Shown here piece by piece: positions 17,969-25,227 of a stretch of DNA of 32,062 nucleotides. The notes under the pieces were generated by a model. That model ran no database searches. It was not told the origin of the DNA and worked only from the letters and a program-made list of their open reading frames with translations. Position numbers and translations under genes: made by a program. Source of the DNA: Candidatus Cloacimonadota bacterium (lineage in GTDB: Bacteria; Cloacimonadota; Cloacimonadia; Cloacimonadales; Cloacimonadaceae); the NCBI GenBank assembly GCA_028681035.1, contig JAQUJJ010000003.1, forward strand, positions 31,239 through 63,300. Direction: 5' to 3'. Positions within the stretch are counted from its first letter, which is position 1. Each line of letters starts with the position of its first letter.

Positions 17969-19279
17969 ATGACAGAGAAACTTAAACAATTGAAGATTTT
18001 GGGAATCATGCTGGCAGTCTTTATTGCTGCTTACTTCGTTCCCTTCGAATCAGCACGCTTTAAAGGTGGCGTCCTGGAATCCTTTTATATGTTACAGGAT
18101 TATGCCAGGTTGCATGTTTTGTTATGTTTAATCCCAGCGTTGTTTATCGCGGGAGCAGTAAGTGTTTTTATCAGCAGTGCCAGTGTGATGAAGTATCTGG
18201 GACCGTCAGCCAAAAAAGTAGTCGCCTATGGGGTTGCCTCGGTATCGGGAGCGATTCTGGCGGTATGTTCTTGCACCATTTTGCCATTGTTTAGTGGCAT
18301 TTACAAACGCGGAGCCGGGCTGGGGCCTGCAATAGCTTTTCTGTATTCAGGACCAGCCATCAATATACTTGCTATCGTGATGACAGCCCGCATATTGGGC
18401 TTACAGATTGGTATAGCCAGAGCTGTAGGAGCAGTGGTTTTCAGTATCGTGATAGGCGTCATCATGCAAATGCTCTTTCGCAAAGAAGAAGTGGAAAGGC
18501 AGAAACAGGTGGCGGGCTTTGATGGCGAAGCAGAAACTCGTTCCCTATGGCAAACGGTTATCTACTTTGCTCTGATGATTTTAATCCTGATATTTCTTAA
18601 CTGGGCAAAGCCAAATAGTGCCACAGCATCGGGTTTTATGGTATGGACATATCAATATAAATGGTTCATCTCCGCTGTTATTGCGTTTTTATTGGGTTTA
18701 TCCCTCAATTTGTTCTACGGCTTTCATATTTTGAAAGTGCTGGCAATCACGGTTGGGGTAGTGATAGCAGGTTTGGCATTTCCAAGCCAGCCTCTAATCG
18801 CATTTGTGAGTGGTGTTGTCCTGATAAGCCTCTTTTTGGCTTTTGAAAAGGGCGAACTAAATGACTGGCTGGGTTCCACTTGGGATTTTGCCAAGCTGAT
18901 TATCCCCTTGCTATTCCTGGGAGTAATGATTGCCGGTGCTCTTTTGGGACGTCCGGGCAATGAAGCCTGGATTCCCTCCCGCTGGATAGAGATAGCCGTG
19001 GGTGGAAACTCCATCTGGGCAAATCTCTTTGCCTCAATATCTGGGGCATTTATGTATTTCGCCACGCTTACGGAAGTACCCATCTTACAAGGTCTTTTGG
19101 GAAGCGGTATGGGCAAAGGTCCTGCATTGGCATTGCTGCTGTCAGGTCCTGCTTTATCACTGCCGAGCATGCTGGTGATAAACACCGTGCTGGGATTCAA
19201 GAAAACCGCTACTTTTGTAGTTTTGGTGGCTATTATGTCCACAATAACTGGCTATCTATTTGGAGTGTTCTTTGGATGA
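17969..19279 (+). CDS. COG0701/ArsP-like permease with CxC motif
   Basis: This 436-aa polytopic inner-membrane protein has about ten hydrophobic segments. The family hallmark is AVCSCTILPLFSGIYKRGAGLGPAIAFLYSGPAINILAI near residues 98-135, with Cys100 and Cys102 in a membrane helix. A related second-half motif, GKGPALALLLSGPALSLPSM, suggests internal duplication. Family members include ArsP, which exports trivalent organoarsenicals, and permeases linked to Cu/Zn; many are uncharacterised. With an ArsR-type repressor before it and a thiol redox protein after it, export of a thiophilic metal or metalloid is the best inference. The symbol arsP is withheld because the substrate is not shown. Confidence 0.9.
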   Translation: MTEKLKQLKILGIMLAVFIAAYFVPFESARFKGGVLESFYMLQDYARLHVLLCLIPALFIAGAVSVFISSASVMKYLGPSAKKVVAYGVASVSGAILAVCSCTILPLFSGIYKRGAGLGPAIAFLYSGPAINILAIVMTARILGLQIGIARAVGAVVFSIVIGVIMQMLFRKEEVERQKQVAGFDGEAETRSLWQTVIYFALMILILIFLNWAKPNSATASGFMVWTYQYKWFISAVIAFLLGLSLNLFYGFHILKVLAITVGVVIAGLAFPSQPLIAFVSGVVLISLFLAFEKGELNDWLGSTWDFAKLIIPLLFLGVMIAGALLGRPGNEAWIPSRWIEIAVGGNSIWANLFASISGAFMYFATLTEVPILQGLLGSGMGKGPALALLLSGPALSLPSMLVINTVLGFKKTATFVVLVAIMSTITGYLFGVFFG

Positions 19280-19325
19280 TAATACTTATATTTAACAATA
19301 CAATAAGGCTTAAAAAGGAGCTAAC

Positions 19326-19556
19326 ATGATTATCAAAATACTGGGGACCGGCTGTCCCAAATGCAAAAAACTAGAAGCAAATGTGAGGATCGCTATCGAA
19401 GAACTTGAGAGCGACACCAAGATAGATAAAATAAGCGACTTGGATAAAATTATGGACTATGGAGTGATGATTACGCCTGCTTTATTAATCGATGAGAAGG
19501 TTGTATCCAGCGGGAAACTGCTGTCTGTTTCAGATATAAAAGCACTAATATCTTAA
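19326..19556 (+). CDS. Small thioredoxin-like redox-active disulfide protein
   Basis: This 76-aa single-domain thioredoxin fold has the active site GTGCPKC (Cys10, Cys13) near the N-terminus and a cis-proline region ITPALLIDEKVVSSGK. This is the size and pattern of the 'redox-active disulfide protein 2' group known from anaerobes and archaea, shorter than normal thioredoxin. AAGGAG lies 4 bases before the ATG. Its place after the CxC permease suggests it reduces or delivers thiols or metalloids to that transporter or keeps its cysteines reduced. The pairing of COG0701 permease with such a thioredoxin is common; the exact function is unknown. Confidence 0.92.
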   Translation: MIIKILGTGCPKCKKLEANVRIAIEELESDTKIDKISDLDKIMDYGVMITPALLIDEKVVSSGKLLSVSDIKALIS

Positions 19557-19656
19557 TGAAAGATGGATAAATGATAGACGGTTCTACAGCTTTGTTATAC
19601 ACTTCCTCCAATCTCTGCTAATACAGAGGAATTTCCCGGGCGATTCCCACGCTTTT

Positions 19657-19689
19657 ACGTGGGGTTCACGTGGGGATCACGTGGGGATC
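19657..19689. repeat. Three 11-bp tandem units ACGTGGGGwTC
   Basis: The units are ACGTGGGGTTC, ACGTGGGGATC and ACGTGGGGATC. A CCCACG half-site just to the left (19647-19652) can pair with the first unit. The period equals about one helical turn and matches the array at 3944. Confidence 0.65.
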
Positions 19690-19765
19690 ACCTGAGATTT
19701 CAGCAAGCATCGCTTTTAGGACTATAATTTAGTCATTTTGGTGTTTATATGAATGCGATTTGTGT

Positions 19766-19831
19766 CTGGAGTCCTTTGTGCCTTTGCTAATCATATGTCC
19801 ACCCATAACTTAACGGTACACTGGACTTCAG
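19766..19831 (-). repeat. 66-bp hairpin element, copy 4, inverted
   Basis: Read on the minus strand it begins CTGAAGTCC and ends GGACTCCAG. On the plus strand, flanking TGTGT (19761) and ACACA (19833-19837) extend the pairing past the ends with a one-base bulge. Only the A4:C63 mismatch lies within the outer nine pairs. Confidence 0.65.
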
Positions 19832-19897
19832 GACACACTTTCATTATCGGTAGCGAAGGCAAGGCTTCAGTCAAGTTCAAATAACAAGGGGATATAG

Positions 19898-19963
19898 CTG
19901 AAGTCCAAAGAGCCAATAAACTATAGGGATATATGAAGATAGGAATGGCTCTTTGAACTCCAG
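19898..19963 (+). repeat. 66-bp hairpin element, copy 5
   Basis: CTGAAGTCCAAAGAGCC (19898-19914) pairs with GGCTCTTTGAACTCCAG (19947-19963) at 15 of 17 positions; the mismatches are A4:C63 and C8:A59. The loop shares little with the copy at 13700, although the arms do. Confidence 0.75.
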
Positions 19964-20006
19964 ACGCACTCTCCCACATAAATTTAACCTGAGCCAAAGA
20001 TTTTGC

Positions 20007-20044
20007 TTGACTGCTTAAGCACCTGTCTTAACTCTTGATACAAT
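20007..20044 (+). promoter_or_regulatory. Candidate promoter region of fba-gapA
   Basis: TTGACT (20007-20012) is followed after 16 bases by TAACTC (20029-20034); a better-looking -10, TACAAT (20039-20044), lies too far from that -35. One of these combinations probably drives the operon. Confidence 0.3.
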
Positions 20045-20074
20045 TAGAAAACAAACCTGTTAAGGAGGTTCAAG

Positions 20075-21049
20075 ATGTTTTTAACCGGTGCACAATTGAA
20101 AGAGGTATTCCTCAAAGCCAAGCGTCAGCGTTTTGGCATTATGGCATCCAATGTTGTTTTTGACACCCAGATAAGAGCTATCATCCAAGGCTATGCAGCA
20201 ATGGGCTCAGACGGTTTATTGCAAATGAGTTCCGGTGCAGTGAAATACGCTGCTGGAGCTTCCCAAGATATGAATGCCGGAGCAAGGCTGATTTCCACCA
20301 TGATAAAGACCTACGCAGCGCAGTTCCCCAAATGCGGAATTGGTTTGCATATAGACCACGCAACGCCTAACTACTTTGATTTCATCGTGTTCTGTGTGGA
20401 AAACCAACTCGTTACTTCCGTGATGATTGATGCTTCCAAAGAGGATTTAGAAGAGAACATTCGCGTTACCAAAGAAGTGGTGGATTTGGCGCATAAATAC
20501 GGGATTATCGTGGAAGGCGAAATCGGGCATATTAAAGGTACAGAGGACGAGATTGTCTCCGATACAGAGCTTTATACCAAGCCTGAAGAAGCTCTGGAAT
20601 TCGTACGCCGCACTAATGTTGATCTCTTTGCTGCCTCCGTTGGCACCAACCACGGGGTTTCCAAAGGCGAGAATATCGTGCTGCGGTTGGATTTGATTAA
20701 AGAAATTGATGCCCTGCTGATTAAAAACGGCTTGGAACGCGGTCTTGTGCTGCACGGAGCATCAGGTTTAACAGACCAGCAACAGATTACCGCTATCGCC
20801 AATGGCGTGGTGAAGATAAACAAAGACACCTGCTATCAGATGGATATGGCGTCAGCCGTGCAGGCTTATTGGGAGAAGGAAAAGTATGCCATCGTTTGCC
20901 CTCCCGATGTTGACCCTGCTGATTACATCCCCAACAAAAGCAAGTTCGACCCCCGCAAATGGCTTGCCAAAGGCGAAGAAGTTATGCAAAATACCGTGAT
21001 GGGTTTCTGCAAAGTTAGCGGCAGCGAAAACAACAGCATTTTACTCTAA
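20075..21049 (+). CDS. fba: Class II fructose-bisphosphate aldolase
   Basis: This 324-aa zinc-dependent aldolase interconverts fructose-1,6-bisphosphate with glyceraldehyde-3-phosphate and dihydroxyacetone phosphate. Zinc-site and substrate motifs are GLHIDHATP (His92, His95), VEGEIGHIKGTEDE, ASVGTNHGVSKG and LVLHGASGLTDQQ. The phosphate-binding stretch GVVKINKDTCYQM follows. AAGGAGG lies seven bases before the ATG. The long C-terminal extension (ADYIPNKSKFDPRKWLAKGEEVM) is like the fructose-type rather than the tagatose-type enzymes. It is 12 bases upstream of gapA, so two consecutive glycolytic steps are co-expressed. Tagatose-bisphosphate activity cannot be excluded from sequence alone. 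Confidence 0.94.
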   Translation: MFLTGAQLKEVFLKAKRQRFGIMASNVVFDTQIRAIIQGYAAMGSDGLLQMSSGAVKYAAGASQDMNAGARLISTMIKTYAAQFPKCGIGLHIDHATPNYFDFIVFCVENQLVTSVMIDASKEDLEENIRVTKEVVDLAHKYGIIVEGEIGHIKGTEDEIVSDTELYTKPEEALEFVRRTNVDLFAASVGTNHGVSKGENIVLRLDLIKEIDALLIKNGLERGLVLHGASGLTDQQQITAIANGVVKINKDTCYQMDMASAVQAYWEKEKYAIVCPPDVDPADYIPNKSKFDPRKWLAKGEEVMQNTVMGFCKVSGSENNSILL

Positions 21050-22060
<1,011 letters not shown>

Positions 22061-22080
22061 TAGATAGTAACCATGAAATA

Positions 22081-22114
22081 AAGAGGGTTGATTTAAACAT
22101 CTGCCCTCTTTTTT
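22081..22114 (+). terminator. Intrinsic terminator of fba-gapA
   Basis: AAGAGGG (22081-22087) pairs with CCCTCTT (22104-22110), with an inner GAT/ATC pairing, followed directly by a run of T. It lies 20 bases past the gapA stop. Confidence 0.85.
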
Positions 22115-22138
22115 GCATGCGGACGGGATAAGGTTTAT

Positions 22139-22168
22139 CTGGTATAATGCGTTAATCTGCGCTATAAT
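22139..22168 (+). promoter_or_regulatory. Promoter region of the HIT gene with two TATAAT boxes
   Basis: TGGTATAAT at 22140-22148 is a perfect extended -10 (TGnTATAAT) and needs no strong -35. A second TATAAT at 22163-22168 lacks the TG extension. The first fits an RNA start near 22155. Confidence 0.5.
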
Positions 22169-22186
22169 GTCTATGAGAGGTGGATA

Positions 22187-22540
22187 ATGCCATGTGTGTT
22201 TTGTAATTTGGATTGTGCTGTTTATATTACCGAAAACGAAGCCTTCTTTGCCATTTGGGATAAACACCCGGTGGCAAAAGGGCACGCTCTGATAATCTCT
22301 AAACGGCATGTTGCGGACTATTTTGAATTAAACAAAGACGAAGCGATAGCCCTGCAGAACATATGCCTCGATGTGAAAGCCATTATTAATAAGAAGTACG
22401 AGCCAAGTGGCTACAATTTGGCAATGAATTGCGGAAAAGCAGCAGGACAGAGTGTGTTTCACTTCCATATGCACGTGATTCCGCGTTTCCTGAAGGAAAA
22501 AGGTAAGGCTTTTGCTAGAATTCGGGAAAGCTTGTTTTAG
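22187..22540 (+). CDS. HIT-family nucleotide-binding protein
   Basis: This 117-aa protein has the histidine triad HFHMHVIPR near residues 90-98, the catalytic motif of nucleotide hydrolases and transferases such as Hint. The CVFC pair at residues 3-6 resembles the N-terminal zinc cysteines of bacterial HIT proteins, and KHPVAKGHALIISKRHV is the conserved middle region. Family members hydrolyse AMP-linked phosphoramidates or dinucleoside polyphosphates; the natural substrate here is unknown. AGGTGG lies just before the ATG. The subtilase gene starts 8 bases after it with its own AGGAG, so they may be co-transcribed although the functions look unrelated. Confidence 0.93.
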   Translation: MPCVFCNLDCAVYITENEAFFAIWDKHPVAKGHALIISKRHVADYFELNKDEAIALQNICLDVKAIINKKYEPSGYNLAMNCGKAAGQSVFHFHMHVIPRFLKEKGKAFARIRESLF

Positions 22541-22548
22541 GAGATATT

Positions 22549-25164
22549 ATGAAACGTTTGTTTGTCTTTGCCCTCTTGTTTGCCAGTGTCTGTGTTTATG
22601 CCAATGATAGCAAGCCCAATCTGGGAACGGCGGTTTTTAAGCTAAAGCCGGAATATCGCAGTGAAATGCAGGTTATCGGTTCACGAAGTGGGATTTATAG
22701 CCTGGATGCGAAACTGAAAAGCTTGGGTGTTACCAGTATCAGTCCCCGTTTCCTTACTCCGAAAAGTGCAAAGCACGATATCTCTCTGATATTTAATGTT
22801 ACATCCCCCAAGACTCCTCAAGCAGTGGTTAATTTGCTTTCTACAGATGTTCATGTGCAATATGCAGAGATTATCTATCCTGATGAGGTTTTTGCAGTGC
22901 CGGATGATGCTGATTATGGTATATCTGAGTATTTTGCAGCCCTCGAGGCAGAAGCTGCTTGGGATATTCACAAAGGCGAGCTGGGCGTAAATCCCGTTAT
23001 CCTTGCCATCACCGATACAGGCGTGAAATGGAATCATGTGGACTTGGCACCAAATATCTGGAACAACCTTGGCGAGGATGCCAATAGTAATGGATACACG
23101 CTTTACCACAACGGAACTGCATGGGTGATGGACGCAGGAGATATCAACGGAATAGACGACGATGGTAATGGCAAAATAGACGACTTGATTGGGTGGAATC
23201 TAATCCTATCAGCAAATGGCGGAGAGTCCAACGATCCCTCTGACCCCGGAGGTCATGGAACGGCTGTGTCCGGGATTATGGATGCCCGCACAAATAATAC
23301 AATTGGTACCAGTAGTCTGGCTTGGAATCTTACTCTAATGCCTATCTCCTGTAGCTATAATGGCAGTAGTATCTACACAGGATATGAAGGTATTATCTAT
23401 GCTGCCGAGAACGGTGCTGACGTGATAAACTGTAGTTGGGGTGGTTCTGGCTTTTCTCAGGCAAACCAGGAAGTGGTTAACTACGCCCACGCCTTGGGAA
23501 GCATAGTTGTGGCAGCAGCAGGAAACAGTAATAACAGCACTCCCCTGTATCCCGCAGGTTACCAAAACGTGCTTGCTACGGCTGCTTTGCAGAATTCAGG
23601 GCTTAAATCCACTGCCTCGAACTTTGGAGCTTATGTGGATTTTGGCGCAACGAATAGCATGGTTAGAACCACTATTTCCAATGGTGGTTATGGAACTGTT
23701 AATACAGGAGTAAGCAATGCCACTTCCTATGCCAGCCCTGTAGCTTCTGCATTGGTAGGGCTTATTAAGTCCTATTATCCCCTGCTTACTCAAGCTGAGA
23801 TTATCACTCGCATCAAAGGCAGTTGTGATGATATTGATGCCCTTAACCCCAGCTATGTAGAGAAATTGGGTGAGGGAAAGCTAAACGCACGCAGAGCTTT
23901 GGCAGATGTTGCACCTATGCCAGATAACGAGATTCGCCTGTATTTACACGAGAACCAAGGCGTAAACGATGCCAATAGTAATGGTGCATTAGAGCCAGGG
24001 GAAACTTTCTCGCTTAACCTGCGCCTAAGGAACTATGGTATTAGTTCTCCCAACGCTACTTATACGCTTTCTACAGCCAGTACCGCAGTTACCATACTAG
24101 ACAATGTAGAAACAGGAGCTATTCCTGAAGACGATTTCTTTGAACTCACCGATGCCTTTAGTATTTATGTTCTGCCTTCTGCCACCTCACGGTATGTGAC
24201 CTTTACGATTAATACCGTTTCAGATTATCCGGTCGTTATGGGAGCAAGCTTGACTATTAGTGTGGTGATCAATGCAGGTGGCATTCTGGTATGGGAAGGG
24301 GTATCCAACGGAAGGAACATGAGCGGGACATACATAAAGAATACGTTGCAAAGTTTAGGTTACACCTGTGCCTTTGGCACCGCTTTTCCTCAATCCCTGC
24401 TTGGCTTTGATACAGTATTTCTGAGCTTTGGCACACCAAATAGTAACATTGTGCTTTTTGACAAACCTTCTATGTTCGCAGCTATTCGAGCCTACTTGGA
24501 ATCTGGGGGAAAGCTGTATATCGAAGGTGGGGACGTTGTTGGCTACGACATGGCTGCCTTTCTCCCCGATGTTGATGGTGAGCTGGATGCCCACGAAGTC
24601 TTATGGCTCTTACTTGGTATTGAAAGTGCCGATGATGGAGTGACGAATGCTATAGATTCTCTGGTGGGTGAGGCACACACTCCTGCTTCGGGGCTAAGCT
24701 TCAGTTCTTCCGACCAAACTGCATCAACATACATTGATACTTTTATACCCTTAAGTTCTAATGCCAGAGTTGCTTTCACCGAGAGTGATTACGGATGCGT
24801 TGCTGTAGCGAACACAGGTAATTTTGGGCAACGTACGCTTGTTTTCAGCTATGCCCTAAGAGAGTTGGTTGATGGCAGTTTCCCAAACACAAAGGATAAT
24901 TTAGTAGCTGAGATTATGGATTTCTTCCTTTCTGATAGTTTCATAGGTGAGCTGGAAGTCCCAATGCTTAGTATTTCTACTTCTCAAGATAGCATCTACC
25001 TAAGCTGGGATTCTGTGGAACATGCTGATTACTACAATGTTTATGTAAGTGATGTTCCAAATGACTGGGCTGGTGTTTCGCCAATAGCTGTTGAAGTAGC
25101 TAATTACACCTGCCTAAGGGAAAGCAAGAAGTTTTACAAAGTAACAGCAGCAAGCAATTACTAA
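22549..25164 (+). CDS. Secreted subtilisin-family (S8) serine protease
   Basis: This 871-aa protein has the signal peptide MKRLFVFALLFASVCVYA. A propeptide-like region to about residue 125 precedes the catalytic domain. The triad is Asp near 155 (AITDTGVKWNHVDL), His near 235 (GGHGTAVSGIM) and Ser near 393 (ATSYASPVASALVGL). Asp/Asn-rich insertions DINGIDDDGNGKIDD and NDANSNGALEPGE look like calcium-binding loops. The second half holds beta-sandwich domains and ends in a fibronectin III-like module (ISTSQDSIYLSWDSVEHADYYNVYVSD). The protein ends there without the type IX sorting domain seen in neighbours. It probably acts outside the cell or at the surface on proteins, fitting a protein-degrading lifestyle. 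Confidence 0.93.
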   Translation: MKRLFVFALLFASVCVYANDSKPNLGTAVFKLKPEYRSEMQVIGSRSGIYSLDAKLKSLGVTSISPRFLTPKSAKHDISLIFNVTSPKTPQAVVNLLSTDVHVQYAEIIYPDEVFAVPDDADYGISEYFAALEAEAAWDIHKGELGVNPVILAITDTGVKWNHVDLAPNIWNNLGEDANSNGYTLYHNGTAWVMDAGDINGIDDDGNGKIDDLIGWNLILSANGGESNDPSDPGGHGTAVSGIMDARTNNTIGTSSLAWNLTLMPISCSYNGSSIYTGYEGIIYAAENGADVINCSWGGSGFSQANQEVVNYAHALGSIVVAAAGNSNNSTPLYPAGYQNVLATAALQNSGLKSTASNFGAYVDFGATNSMVRTTISNGGYGTVNTGVSNATSYASPVASALVGLIKSYYPLLTQAEIITRIKGSCDDIDALNPSYVEKLGEGKLNARRALADVAPMPDNEIRLYLHENQGVNDANSNGALEPGETFSLNLRLRNYGISSPNATYTLSTASTAVTILDNVETGAIPEDDFFELTDAFSIYVLPSATSRYVTFTINTVSDYPVVMGASLTISVVINAGGILVWEGVSNGRNMSGTYIKNTLQSLGYTCAFGTAFPQSLLGFDTVFLSFGTPNSNIVLFDKPSMFAAIRAYLESGGKLYIEGGDVVGYDMAAFLPDVDGELDAHEVLWLLLGIESADDGVTNAIDSLVGEAHTPASGLSFSSSDQTASTYIDTFIPLSSNARVAFTESDYGCVAVANTGNFGQRTLVFSYALRELVDGSFPNTKDNLVAEIMDFFLSDSFIGELEVPMLSISTSQDSIYLSWDSVEHADYYNVYVSDVPNDWAGVSPIAVEVANYTCLRESKKFYKVTAASNY

Positions 25165-25169
25165 AAACA

Positions 25170-25206
25170 AGAGGAAAAGCAGCAGCATTCACTGTGCTCT
25201 TCCTCT
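25170..25206 (-). terminator. Terminator between the convergent protease genes
   Basis: AGAGGAA (25170-25176) pairs with TTCCTCT (25200-25206), with an inner AGCA/TGCT pairing. On the minus strand the stem is followed by TGTTTTTAG, so it best serves the M6 protease gene; on the plus strand it may also slow readthrough from the subtilase. Confidence 0.6.
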
Positions 25207-25227
25207 GAACATGTTTCTTTAGGGCAG

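Larger units (their letters stand above)
19557..20074. other. 518-bp non-coding block with tandem and hairpin repeats
   Basis: No gene is supported; an open frame on the minus strand (19791-19997) merely crosses the hairpins. The block contains a small CTCTG/CAGAG hairpin (19613-19628), an 11-bp tandem array (19657-19689), and two 66-bp hairpin elements in opposite orientation (19766-19831 and 19898-19963) separated by 66 bp. The promoter region of fba follows. Confidence 0.7.

Noticed and set aside
18724..19242. 172-codon open frame opposite the permease
   Set aside because: Antisense to a strong membrane protein gene; the composition is that of a shadow frame.
19557..20074. Riboswitch or tRNA in the fba upstream block
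   Set aside because: I found no cloverleaf and no known riboswitch core; the structure is explained by the 66-bp hairpins and the tandem array.
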